Of a stretch of DNA of 64,000 nt, positions 17,061 to 25,704 are shown piece by piece. Made by a program: the position numbers and the translations under genes. Every line of letters begins with the position of its first letter. The first letter of the stretch is position 1. Under the pieces are notes generated by a model. That model was not told the origin of the DNA, did not search any database, and saw only the letters and a list, made by a program, of their open reading frames with translations. The stretch covers positions 26,341-90,340 of the forward strand of contig CBFHLY010000009.1 in assembly GCA_965656785.1 (NCBI GenBank), given 5' to 3'. This DNA is from JALQTD01 sp965656785. GTDB lineage: Bacteria > Bacteroidota > Bacteroidia > Flavobacteriales_D > Sanyastnellaceae.

Positions 17061-17745
17061 ATCCAACCTTCCAGCCCTTGCCACGGTGGCAGCGGGCCTG
17101 TTTTTCATGACGGGTTGCGCCCAATCTCAAAATGCGCAAACCCAAGAAACCTCGACTGAGATGACTGAATTGAGCTACGCCTTTGGCGTGTTGTTCGCCA
17201 ACAACCTGATGCAAGAAGGGGTGAACGAATTGGACACCGACGCGGTCGCACGCGGCTTTGCTGAGCAATTTGGCGGCACCGCCACCTTGACGATGGAAGA
17301 AGTGAACCAGGTGTTGAGCGAAGGCATGGCCGCCTTGCGCGAAGCCCAAAATGCAGACTACTTGGCCGAATGCCAAGCCTTCCTTGACGAAAACGCAAAG
17401 AAGGACGGCGTGCAAGTCACGGAGTCGGGATTGCAGTACGAGCACCTCGTGGTGGGCGACGGCCCCTCCCCCGATGCGTCGTCCACGGTCACCGTGCATT
17501 ACAGCGGCACGCTCATCGACGGCACCGAGTTCGATTCGAGCTACAAGCGCGGAGAGACCATCAGCTTCCCGCTCGGTGGCGTCATCCCCGGCTGGACGGA
17601 AGGGCTGCAGCTGATGAAGGTCGGCGGCAAGACGCGCTTTGTCATCCCCCACGATTTGGCCTACGGAGCGACCCCCAACCCGAACAGCCCCATCCCGCCG
17701 TATGCGACGCTCGTCTTTGAAGTTGAGCTGTTCGAAGTGAAGTAA
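17053..17745 (+). CDS. FKBP-type peptidyl-prolyl isomerase lipoprotein
   Basis: 230 aa. Lipoprotein signal with lipobox FMTGC. Residues about 40-115 form the helical FKBP N-terminal domain (SYAFGVLFANNLMQEG); about 125-230 is the FKBP PPIase fold (VTVHYSGTLIDGTEFDSS, GVIPGWTEGLQLMKVGGK, YGATPNPNSPIPPYATLVF). The active-site aromatics and the GVIPGW tryptophan are present. Folding factor of the cell envelope. Start at the ATG overlapping the yaaA end; a longer frame from 16822 lies inside yaaA. Followed by a hairpin terminator. Confidence 0.93.
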   Translation: MFKSNLPALATVAAGLFFMTGCAQSQNAQTQETSTEMTELSYAFGVLFANNLMQEGVNELDTDAVARGFAEQFGGTATLTMEEVNQVLSEGMAALREAQNADYLAECQAFLDENAKKDGVQVTESGLQYEHLVVGDGPSPDASSTVTVHYSGTLIDGTEFDSSYKRGETISFPLGGVIPGWTEGLQLMKVGGKTRFVIPHDLAYGATPNPNSPIPPYATLVFEVELFEVK

Positions 17746-17769
17746 ACCCCACTCATCGGCCTGAAAATG

Positions 17770-17816
17770 AAACCTTGATGGTTCCCGAGCGTAAACGGGG
17801 CCATTAAGGTTTTTTT
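17770..17816 (+). terminator. rho-independent terminator after the FKBP gene
   Basis: AAACCTTGATGG (17770-17781) pairs with CCATTAAGGTTT (17801-17812, one G-U), followed by T's. The T-run ends one base before the next ATG. Confidence 0.8.
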
Positions 17817-17817
17817 C

Positions 17818-20106
17818 ATGGACCCATTTTACGCCCTTCCCTCCCGCCTCGCGGGCACGTTTTTCCTGGTTTGCTTGAGTTGGTTTGGCCTGCAAGGCGG
17901 GCACGCTCAAGTTCCGTACGTTGCCGCTCCCGCACCTTCGGTTGCGGTGCAAGCCGGAGAGGTGAACTCCCCTCCTGTTCTAGAGTGCGCGGACGACGAA
18001 GACCGGTCCGAAGCCGACGGCGCTCAACGCCGATCTTACGAGCGATTCGAAGAAGCCGTTCGCGCGCAAATCAACCGCGACCGCTTCCAAGTTTACCGTG
18101 GGGAACGTCCCGCGGAGGCGATTTGGTCCTTGCCGGTGGTGGTGCACGTGTACCACCGAGGCGAGGACGTGGGCGAGGGGTTCAACTTGAGCTACCCGCA
18201 ATTGAACAGCGCGCTCGAGGCGCTCAATTCTGACTTTGCGAATGGAGAAAGCGTGGACACGGGCATCCGCTTCAAATGGGCGCGTCGAGGTGTTGAGGGC
18301 TTGCCGACAACGGGCATCGTGCGCCACCTCTTCACGGATGAAACGCTGGACCGCGCGCACGAATGGATGGCGGAGGTCGCGTGGGATCCGGAGCGGTACG
18401 TGAACCTGTTCGTGCTGCCGGATTTGGGCCGCATGGGGCTGAAAGGCCAAACCATCGGGGCGTCCCTCGAGTCGGCTCCCCTCGGCATCGCCATCGCCAG
18501 CCGCGCGTTCGGAACGCTCGGCTGGGTCGACGCCTGGACCTCCTCGAACCGCACGCTCACGCACCAAATGGGGCACTACCTCGGCTTGCGCCATGTCTAC
18601 GCAACGGGCGGCGACGGCGACTGCTCGCGATCCGGTGACGGCGTGTGCGACACGGAACCAACGGGACGGCACACTTCATGCGAACCGGTCCATGCGGACG
18701 AAGACGTGCACAACCACATGGATGGGACGCCGGGCATCTGCCGAACGCATTTCACTCCGGGCCAAAAAGAACGCATGCGCGCAGTCCTCCAAGCGATGCG
18801 CTCGGCGTTGATTGAACGTTCCGCGACCGAACCGATCGCGCCGTTGGACGGGGCCATCACCGGTGTCGGCGTGCGGGATTTGGCCTGCTCATCGGAAGGC
18901 ACCCCGTGGGTGGAACTGGCGAATGTCGGCAGCGCGGTCATCGATTCGGCCATTGTGCGCATCCGACTCAACAGCCACGATGCGTATCCGATTTTCTGGC
19001 ATGGGCGCTTGGCCGCGGGTGAGCGCGTGCGCATCGAAGGGCCGAAAATGGCCATCGGGTACGGGCCTTACGCCGTCAGTGTGGAACTCGAATTGCCCGT
19101 CGAAAACGGCCGCAACCGCGTGGACGCATCGAGCCCATTCCAAGAGCTTGAAGGGTACCTCGCGAACAACGCGTGGGTGGAATCCGGGGAGAACTTGCCG
19201 GGCAACCGATTGGCGTTGGCGCTGGCTCCGGATGCGTTCGGAGACGAGATCAGCTGGGTTTTGACGGACCAAAACGGCACCGAATGGGCCCACTCAGCCC
19301 CCTACCCGTTGGGCAAAGCAGGCATTCCGGTTGAACAAGCGACGTGCGTTCCGGCTGGATGCTACCGCCTCGAACTCTCGGACGCTGGGGGCAACGGATT
19401 GGGCCAAGGGCGTGGCACCTGGTACGAATTGCGCTCGGGCAATGGGGACGTGTTGGCCTCGGGAACCGGCGATTACGGTGCGGGAACGCGAACGTCCTTC
19501 TGCGTCGCGGCCCTGGAAATCCCGACGTGCATGGACGCCAACCAAAACGGCGTCTGCGACGACCTCGAATCCCGTGGCTGCACCGACGAACTGGGCTGCA
19601 ATTACGACCCCAAAGCCACCTTCCTGAGCGATTGTGAATTCCCGGATTTCGGCCGAGATTGCGCCGGTGAATGCCTCGGCGATCGCGACGGAGACGGCAT
19701 CTGCGACCAGCTGGAATGGCAAGGCTGCCTTGACGCGTCGGCGTGCAACTACGACGACCGGGCGACCGACGAGGGCCCCTGCGAGTACGGCAACTGCAAT
19801 GAATCGGCCGCAGGGCTCGGGGAAGCACTGGACGGCAAGAACGAAATCAAGTTGTACCCGAACCCCTCCATGGAGCAACCTCCGGTTTGGACGGTGGAAG
19901 GCTTCACCCGCGATGGCATGCGGGCCCGGTTGTACTCTCCGAACGGCATGCTGGTTTGGGAAACCGTGACGGAACGGGAATCCGACGGCCGCCATCGACT
20001 GCGCACGGACACGTGGATCGCCAGTGGCGCTTACATCCTTGAACTCTCGGCCGCGGATTATGAGCACCCGGTGGCCCCTTCGGTCGTGCACGTTCGGGTG
20101 CGTTAA
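17818..20106 (+). CDS. secreted M43 (pappalysin-like) protein with substituted catalytic Glu; T9SS type A
   Basis: 762 aa. Signal peptide to about residue 31; metzincin domain about 85-330. The zinc motif reads H249-Q-M-G-H253-Y-L-G-L-R-H259: all three ligands are kept but the general-base Glu of HExxHxxGxxH is Gln (CAA at 18565-18567). The Met-turn region HNHMDGTPGICRTHFT follows. Then a lamin-tail/CARDB-like beta domain (about 345-440), a beta domain (about 475-560), two GCTDELGCNYDP-type Cys modules with DRDGDGICDQ loops, and a T9SS CTD (KLYPNPSMEQPPVW, SGAYILELS). Likely a non-proteolytic or very weak pseudoprotease. The start abuts the previous terminator; no clear promoter was seen. Confidence 0.85.
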   Translation: MDPFYALPSRLAGTFFLVCLSWFGLQGGHAQVPYVAAPAPSVAVQAGEVNSPPVLECADDEDRSEADGAQRRSYERFEEAVRAQINRDRFQVYRGERPAEAIWSLPVVVHVYHRGEDVGEGFNLSYPQLNSALEALNSDFANGESVDTGIRFKWARRGVEGLPTTGIVRHLFTDETLDRAHEWMAEVAWDPERYVNLFVLPDLGRMGLKGQTIGASLESAPLGIAIASRAFGTLGWVDAWTSSNRTLTHQMGHYLGLRHVYATGGDGDCSRSGDGVCDTEPTGRHTSCEPVHADEDVHNHMDGTPGICRTHFTPGQKERMRAVLQAMRSALIERSATEPIAPLDGAITGVGVRDLACSSEGTPWVELANVGSAVIDSAIVRIRLNSHDAYPIFWHGRLAAGERVRIEGPKMAIGYGPYAVSVELELPVENGRNRVDASSPFQELEGYLANNAWVESGENLPGNRLALALAPDAFGDEISWVLTDQNGTEWAHSAPYPLGKAGIPVEQATCVPAGCYRLELSDAGGNGLGQGRGTWYELRSGNGDVLASGTGDYGAGTRTSFCVAALEIPTCMDANQNGVCDDLESRGCTDELGCNYDPKATFLSDCEFPDFGRDCAGECLGDRDGDGICDQLEWQGCLDASACNYDDRATDEGPCEYGNCNESAAGLGEALDGKNEIKLYPNPSMEQPPVWTVEGFTRDGMRARLYSPNGMLVWETVTERESDGRHRLRTDTWIASGAYILELSAADYEHPVAPSVVHVRVR

Positions 20107-20142
20107 TCGTCCCGCACGGGATGCAATTCCCTCCTGAATCCG

Positions 20143-20149
20143 TAGTTTG
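20143..20149 (+). promoter_or_regulatory. -7-like box before the DUF819 gene
   Basis: TAGTTTG (one base shorter than TAnnTTTG), 6 nt before the ATG at 20156. Confidence 0.35.
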
Positions 20150-20155
20150 CACCCC

Positions 20156-21433
20156 ATGACCGCATTGATTACAAACGACGCCGTGGTGCTCGGCCTGTTG
20201 CTCGCCGTGTTGGCTTTGGTCTTTCACACGAGCCAGCTTCCTCGATTTGCCAAATTCTACAAGGTGGTGCCTTCGCTCCTCCTGTGCTACTTCCTGCCGG
20301 CTCTGCTCAACTCCGCCGGAATCATCGATGGCGAATCGTCTTCGCTGTACTTCGTGGCCTCGCGCTATTTGCTGCCCGCGAGCTTGGTGCTGCTGTGCTT
20401 GAGCATTGATTTGAAGGGGATTTGGAACTTGGGGCCCAAAGCGCTCATCATGTTCTTCACGGCCACCGTTGGCATCGTGATCGGCGGCCCCATTGCGCTG
20501 AAACTCGTGAGCTTCATCGAACCCGCGGTGTTGGGCGGAGAGGATCCGGAAGCGTTTTGGCGAGGCCTTTCAACGGTCGCCGGATCGTGGATTGGCGGCG
20601 GGGCGAACCAAGCAGCACTGAAGGAGATATCCCAAACCACGGACGACCAATTCAGCGCGATGCTCATCGTGGACGTGTTCGTGGCCAACTTGTGGATGCC
20701 TTTTCTGTTGGTCGGAGCGGGCATGAGCGCGGTGCTCGATCGCCGGCTGAAGGCAGATGCCTCGGCAGTCGATGCCTTAAAGGAGAAGGTGGAACGGTTC
20801 TCTTTGAGCATTGCGCGCAACCCGTCCTTTTCTGATTTGATGGTCATTTGCGGCATCGCCTTCGGTTCGGTCGCGGTGGCGCATCTAGGGGCCGACGCGT
20901 TGGGGCCGTGGTTCAAGGGGTGGTTTGGCGGCATCAAAACCGCGAATCCCGGGAGCTTCGTCACGTACTTGTCGAGCTTGGAGCAGGGATTCTTCTGGAT
21001 TGTGGTCCTGGCAACGGCGTTGGGCATCGCGCTGAGCTTTACCCCCGCGCGTTCCTATGAAGGGGCTGGTGCGAGCAAAATCGGCAGCGTATTCTTGTAC
21101 GTGCTCGTAGCGACCATTGGAATGAAAATGAACCTGCGCGAACTCTATCACCAATGGGACGTGTACTGGTCGGTCATCCTGATCGGATTGATTTGGATGG
21201 GCGTGCACATCGTCACGTTGCTGGCGGTGGCCAAATGGATCAAAGCTCCGTTCTTCTTCGTTGCGGTGGGATCGCAAGCCAACGTCGGCGGCGCCGCTTC
21301 GGCCCCCATCGTAGCCAGCGCCTTCTCTCCCGCGCTCGCGCCCGTTGGCGTGTTACTCGCCGTCCTCGGTTACGCGGTCGGAACCATCGGAGCCATCGTC
21401 TGTATGGAGCTGATGCATGCCATCTCGCTGTAA
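20156..21433 (+). CDS. DUF819 family membrane protein
   Basis: 425-aa polytopic inner-membrane protein of the DUF819 (YjcL-like) family, with at least ten hydrophobic segments. Cues are the STVAGSWIGGGANQAALKE block and SQANVGGAASAPIVASAFSP near the C-terminus, a repeated glycine-rich helix-break pattern as in sodium-coupled transporters. Start at the ATG 20156, preceded by TAGTTTG; the in-frame TTG at 20147 lies in that box. Substrate unknown. Its last 81 bases overlap the convergent gene. Confidence 0.88.
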   Translation: MTALITNDAVVLGLLLAVLALVFHTSQLPRFAKFYKVVPSLLLCYFLPALLNSAGIIDGESSSLYFVASRYLLPASLVLLCLSIDLKGIWNLGPKALIMFFTATVGIVIGGPIALKLVSFIEPAVLGGEDPEAFWRGLSTVAGSWIGGGANQAALKEISQTTDDQFSAMLIVDVFVANLWMPFLLVGAGMSAVLDRRLKADASAVDALKEKVERFSLSIARNPSFSDLMVICGIAFGSVAVAHLGADALGPWFKGWFGGIKTANPGSFVTYLSSLEQGFFWIVVLATALGIALSFTPARSYEGAGASKIGSVFLYVLVATIGMKMNLRELYHQWDVYWSVILIGLIWMGVHIVTLLAVAKWIKAPFFFVAVGSQANVGGAASAPIVASAFSPALAPVGVLLAVLGYAVGTIGAIVCMELMHAISL

Positions 21434-22666
21434 GGATTTGGCCAAATTCGGAGGCAACGCCGCCACGTGATACAGGACCTTCCGTCGGTCGTTGTCGTCG
21501 CGTTTCCTTCGAACCAAATCGTATCCGTACAACAAATTGAACTCCGTATTGACTCCTTGGATGATGCGCGACCGCTTGGCCCGCAGGGTCTCGGGAGACT
21601 CGATGTTGTGGATGTTCCACAACACGTCCAGTTCAACCGCGGAATAAGACCGCTTGCTCGAGAGCACCACCGACCGAAGCGGTTCAGACCAATGCGCAAT
21701 CGACGCAACCGAAGACGCCGGCAACGAAACCGACTCCTTCGGCCCCGGATCGGATGGAAGGGGCTCCGGTTGAACGTTGCGCTGGTACCACACCCAACCT
21801 CCAAATCCCACCCACGAAAGGACCAGCAGCCCCCAAGGAAGTCCCAGCGACTCCGCCCCTCCCTCATTCGAAGGCCGAACGGCTCCCATTTCCACAGGCG
21901 CCCTGAAATCCGCGAAGCGCACCTTTTCCCCGTAATCGTATCGGTTCAGGCGGTGCTCATCTTGGCCAAATTCGAGCACATTGCCCGCTGAAGTGCGCAC
22001 CACGGCAGCGGAAGCCGCTTGCATCAAATGACCAGCCCATGCGTCACTTGGAAATTCAGCCACCCATCCATCCGCTTTCCTCAAGACCACCAAGTCCTGA
22101 TCGCCCGCCACCCAAACCACGTAATCATCCAGAACAAACCGCCCCGTGGACGAAGCCTTAAAAGTCCCTCCGCGCACGCCGCTCTTCCACCGACCGCTTG
22201 CCAAATCGAAATCCCAAGTCTCCAACTGTTCTGCGAGCGAACACCACACCGCCTTCCCCCCATCTTGCCACACGACGTAGTCAAAGCGCGGATCCGGAGT
22301 CGTGCCTGCCGCCATCACCCGCTCCCAAGCGACCGAATCCGGATTCCACTTCCACACGCTAGCATGCCGACCACACGCCAATTCCCCGCCGAACGCCCAC
22401 CATTGCCCATTCCAATCCACCAGGTGGTGCGGGCGCACCGCACCCGGTCCCTCATCTGGATGAAGTCCAGGCACGACACCCGCCACCAACTCAAAGGTGC
22501 GTTCCGTAGAACCGGAGCGGATCACGATGCGATTCCCCCCTTCATCCAGCTGGCGCGACTCCATGTAGGTCGCTTCCGGGATTCCCCAAACAACGACCGA
22601 AGTGCACACCATCACAAGTGCTGTGATCAGCCGCCCCCTTCGTAACGAACCCAATTGCTTCATCAT
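21353..22666 (-). CDS. membrane protein with periplasmic beta domain and MarR-wing-like C-terminus
   Basis: 437 aa; no family recognised. N-terminal signal/anchor (about 13-30); a periplasmic region to about 275 rich in W and repeated blade-like strands (WWAFGGELACG, DYVVWVAGDQDLVVL), resembling Kelch/propeller sheets; a hydrophobic helix about 283-300 (GLLVLSWVGFGGWVWY); then a charged cytoplasmic tail. Residues about 345-410 (SYSAVELDVLWNIHNIESPE, then RAKRSRIIQGVN and VRRKRDDNDRRKVLYHV) look like helices followed by the basic DDxRR wing of MarR-type DNA-binding domains. It may be a transmembrane one-component regulator; this is inference. The tail overlaps DUF819 by 81 nt. Confidence 0.65.
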   Translation of the reverse strand: MMKQLGSLRRGRLITALVMVCTSVVVWGIPEATYMESRQLDEGGNRIVIRSGSTERTFELVAGVVPGLHPDEGPGAVRPHHLVDWNGQWWAFGGELACGRHASVWKWNPDSVAWERVMAAGTTPDPRFDYVVWQDGGKAVWCSLAEQLETWDFDLASGRWKSGVRGGTFKASSTGRFVLDDYVVWVAGDQDLVVLRKADGWVAEFPSDAWAGHLMQAASAAVVRTSAGNVLEFGQDEHRLNRYDYGEKVRFADFRAPVEMGAVRPSNEGGAESLGLPWGLLVLSWVGFGGWVWYQRNVQPEPLPSDPGPKESVSLPASSVASIAHWSEPLRSVVLSSKRSYSAVELDVLWNIHNIESPETLRAKRSRIIQGVNTEFNLLYGYDLVRRKRDDNDRRKVLYHVAALPPNLAKSLQRDGMHQLHTDDGSDGSDRVTEDGE

Positions 22667-22800
22667 GTTCCTGAACTCGTTGTCGAAAATAGAAGGAATA
22701 AAAGTTTCGAATTGAGTGACGATGTGATTAACGGAAATAAAATCCGTTGCAACGCATTTTCTACCCGAATATACCGACGATTTGGATGCGAATGAAGCCT
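22667..22800. other. intergenic region, AT-richer
   Basis: 134 nt between the start of the 21353-22666 gene and the end of ribA. Noticeably less GC-rich than the flanks. Presumably carries the promoter of the leftward gene; I see no clear TAnnTTTG box, hairpin or ORF. Confidence 0.5.
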
Positions 22801-23388
22801 TCAGCCATTCAGGAGGCCTTCGAAGAGGTGCCCCATGCGATCGCGTTTGGTCTTTAAATATTGCGCATTCTCCGGTGCGATGCTCGTCTCCAACGGCATC
22901 CGTTCCACCACTTCGATGCCCGCGTCATTCAATGCAGCAACCTTATCGGGATTGTTGGAGTGCAGCCGAACGCGCGCAATGCCGAGCTCACGCAAGAGCC
23001 AAACGGCGGCCTCGTAGGACCGGTCATCGGCCCCATGTCCCAGTTGCAGGTTGGCATCCAGGGTATCCCATCCTTTGGCCTGCAATTCGTACGCTTTGAT
23101 CTTTTCGACCAATCCGATGCCACGGCCTTCTTGGCGCAGGTAAATCAGGATTCCGCCGTCGGCACCGAAGCGATCCAACGCCGCGTTCAGTTGCGGGCCG
23201 CAATCGCATTTAAGCGAGCCGAAGACGTCGCCGGTCATGCACTCGCTGTGGATCCTGACATCGGCGACATCGCCCGATTGGGGGTGATGGAGCGCTACAT
23301 GCGGGTGTTCATCGCCGGGTTGACCGAAAGCGAGGAACCGAAAACCGCCGTGCGAGGTGGGCAGTTCTGTGGAGGCAAGCACATTCAT
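22801..23388 (-). CDS. ribA: GTP cyclohydrolase II
   Basis: First committed step of riboflavin synthesis: GTP to 2,5-diamino-6-ribosylamino-pyrimidinone phosphate, formate and PPi. 195 aa, stand-alone. Zinc ligands Cys50, Cys61 and Cys63 (SECMTGDVFGSLKCDCG), YLRQEGRGIGL and the LGHGADDRSYE block are intact. It starts 14 nt after the GH13 stop but has its own -7 box (TAACTTAG) ending 4 nt before the ATG. It is probably the active RibA, because the RibA-like domain of the RibB protein at 37589-38716 lacks the zinc site. Confidence 0.95.
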   Translation of the reverse strand: MNVLASTELPTSHGGFRFLAFGQPGDEHPHVALHHPQSGDVADVRIHSECMTGDVFGSLKCDCGPQLNAALDRFGADGGILIYLRQEGRGIGLVEKIKAYELQAKGWDTLDANLQLGHGADDRSYEAAVWLLRELGIARVRLHSNNPDKVAALNDAGIEVVERMPLETSIAPENAQYLKTKRDRMGHLFEGLLNG

Positions 23389-23392
23389 TTAG

Positions 23393-23400
23393 CTAAGTTA
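23393..23400 (-). promoter_or_regulatory. -7 box, leaderless ribA
   Basis: TAACTTAG on the minus strand, 4 nt before the ATG at 23388, just downstream of the GH13 stop. Confidence 0.5.
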
Positions 23401-23402
23401 CG

Positions 23403-25640
23403 TCAAGGTCCCATGCGGGGGACGAGGGCGATGCGGTCCATAACGGGTTCCACGGCCAAATCCCGGCACCCCATGGTGTACGGTCCGGCCTGCTTCGTTA
23501 CCGGGCGCCAGGCCCCGTTGCCGTCGGCGTCCCATGCATCCACGACGACGCGCCAATTCGTCCCGTCGGGTTTGGGGCAGCGCCAGGCGAGGTAGTCGCC
23601 CTCCTGAACGCCCGTAGTGGAAGGGGGCGCACCGGCCAAAGATTGCAACGACCAACCCGTGTGGCGCCAGTGAGCGTGCAGCGAATCCCCATCCACGATG
23701 CGCACTTCAAAGGCCACGTGATCAAAACCAAACCGCGGCCCCCAAACCGTCGACCAACGGGGCGCACACATCCTGACGCGAATTTCCCACTCGGGTCCCT
23801 CTTCGAACACTTCAAGGGACTTCAGGTCCATGCTGCGGTCAAACCCGGGGGAGGTAGGAGGCACGATGCTGCCGGTCAAGCCACGGTCATCTCCGCACGC
23901 ATCCTCCTCCCGCCCGAGCGACCGGCGTGGATGCGCGACCTCCACCCACTCCGGAGCCGAAAGCGAAACGAGTTGGTTGCCTTCAAATCGAGCCCGCTGA
24001 ACCCGATGCCGGCCATTAGGAACGCCAGCAAGGCCTTCCGGTGCGAACGCGCCATCCACCACCCACAGCGAATCCACCGGATCGCGCGAGGCCACGCGTT
24101 CGGAAGCCGGTCGCCAATCGCTCCAAGCCAACCACGCGTTGGGAGAGAGGTCCGCACGAATGAGGCGACCGGAATCGAACGCCACATCGGCGGTTCCTTC
24201 GACGCGACTCGGCACCGGTTCGCGCCCCCCTTGCCTTGGAGGCGTTTCAGAGGCAACGACCCGATGCGCCGAGGCGTTGCACAGGACATGGACCGTGTCG
24301 CCTTCGTGGGCAACGGACCAGTACAGGATCGGCGTGGCCTCGATGGCGCGCGCCTCCACCACGCGTCCCCGACTCAAGGTCGGGTGAGCCCGCCGCCACG
24401 CAATGGCCTCGCGCAACCAAACGAACGGCTCCGCATCCACGTCGAACCGACCGAACATGTTGGGCCGAGGGGTCCGGTCACCCTGCTCCGTTCCTTGGTA
24501 AAGGACCGGCACGCCCGGCAAGCTGAGCAGCGAATTGAGGGCCTGCCGCGTGGCCGCCTCGCTCGCCGTAGCGCGGAATCGCGCCATGTCATGGTTGTCA
24601 ATGAAGTTGACCAACTGGCGGGCGGGATCGGAGAACATTTGGCCTTGAAGCGTCAACCGATGGACCAAATCCGCAACCGCCCCTCCCTCTCCAAACACCC
24701 GCAACAAGCTCTCCTGCAGGGGGAAATTCAGCACCGCATCCACCCCCTCATAACCGGGGCGCCGCAAATGCTTCAGCAACTCCTGCTCCCCTTCATCCCC
24801 GAATGGCGCCGAATGCACCCACACTTCCCCAAACGTTGGGAAATCCCGCCCATCCCGTTCAGCAAACCGGCGCACCCCAGGATCCCCCAGCTCGCCCTCC
24901 AAAAACGCCGGCCAAAAGCCCTCCTCCACGTACTTGTGCGTGTCGAAACGGAACCCATCCGCTCCCCCCTCCTCGATCCACCAGCGGTAAATCGCCCGCA
25001 ACCGAGCGCGCACCGAATCCGACTCCGTGCGCAAATCATCGAGGTTGGCCAGCTCAAAGGTCAACACCTGGTCGGGGTCGTTATAATCCTCAATGGTACC
25101 GAACGCATGGTAAAGCCCGGACTCCGGCTGCAACCACTCCGCACGCGGACGGTCCCGCACCACGCGGCCCGAATCTGTGGTGACGGCCCAGTCCCCGGTG
25201 TGGTTCACCACCACATCCTGGATCAGCAGCATCCCCCGATCATGCAACGCGTCCGCCAAGGACTTCCAATCCTCGAAGGTCCCGAAATGCGCATCAACTG
25301 ACTCAAAATCAGACGCCCAGTAACCGTGATACCCCGTGTACGTGCGCTCCGGATTCCACCATTGGTTGTGCACTGGAGGCGTAAGCCAAATCCCCGTAGC
25401 GCCGAGCTCCTCCAGGCCATCCAACACCCCCAACACCCCTTCCAAATCCCCACCCTGAAAATGCGATTCCCGCGCAGGGTCCCACTCTCCGGCCCCCTGA
25501 TCGTCATTCTGGGGATTGCCATTCGCCAGCCGATCGATCAGCGCGAAGTAAATCACTTCGTCGCGCCAGTCGCGCTGGGTCGAACCGCACCCCCATCCCA
25601 TCACCACTGCGACAATTCCCAACCACATCCGAATCTCCAT
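23403..25640 (-). CDS. GH13 alpha-amylase family lipoprotein
   Basis: 745 aa. Lipobox GWGC (Cys18) makes it a lipoprotein. GH13 barrel about 25-420 with DVVVNH (142-147), nucleophile Asp233 in GFRFDTHKY, acid/base Glu272 in FGEVWV and Asp351 in FIDNHD; all catalytic residues intact. Residues about 430-540 form the beta C-domain, and about 590-740 an extra beta-sandwich (EWEIRVRMCAPRW, DHVAFEVRIVDGDSLHAHW). Likely endo-acting on starch or maltodextrins. Downstream of the glycan-binding-like gene and the maltose-type MFS on the same strand, so an alpha-glucan utilisation block. Exact specificity not readable. Confidence 0.92.
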   Translation of the reverse strand: MEIRMWLGIVAVVMGWGCGSTQRDWRDEVIYFALIDRLANGNPQNDDQGAGEWDPARESHFQGGDLEGVLGVLDGLEELGATGIWLTPPVHNQWWNPERTYTGYHGYWASDFESVDAHFGTFEDWKSLADALHDRGMLLIQDVVVNHTGDWAVTTDSGRVVRDRPRAEWLQPESGLYHAFGTIEDYNDPDQVLTFELANLDDLRTESDSVRARLRAIYRWWIEEGGADGFRFDTHKYVEEGFWPAFLEGELGDPGVRRFAERDGRDFPTFGEVWVHSAPFGDEGEQELLKHLRRPGYEGVDAVLNFPLQESLLRVFGEGGAVADLVHRLTLQGQMFSDPARQLVNFIDNHDMARFRATASEAATRQALNSLLSLPGVPVLYQGTEQGDRTPRPNMFGRFDVDAEPFVWLREAIAWRRAHPTLSRGRVVEARAIEATPILYWSVAHEGDTVHVLCNASAHRVVASETPPRQGGREPVPSRVEGTADVAFDSGRLIRADLSPNAWLAWSDWRPASERVASRDPVDSLWVVDGAFAPEGLAGVPNGRHRVQRARFEGNQLVSLSAPEWVEVAHPRRSLGREEDACGDDRGLTGSIVPPTSPGFDRSMDLKSLEVFEEGPEWEIRVRMCAPRWSTVWGPRFGFDHVAFEVRIVDGDSLHAHWRHTGWSLQSLAGAPPSTTGVQEGDYLAWRCPKPDGTNWRVVVDAWDADGNGAWRPVTKQAGPYTMGCRDLAVEPVMDRIALVPRMGP

Positions 25641-25656
25641 GAATCAAAAATAACAA

Positions 25657-25678
25657 GGGGCGCCCTCCCGGGCGCCCC
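25657..25678 (-). terminator. hairpin between the binding-protein and GH13 genes
   Basis: GGGGCGCCC (25657-25665), loop TCCC, GGGCGCCCC (25670-25678). On the minus strand it is followed by a T-rich stretch, so probably a full or partial terminator after the 25705-27516 gene. Confidence 0.7.
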
Positions 25679-25704
25679 TCATCCAATCCAAACCGTTCAA
25701 ACAC

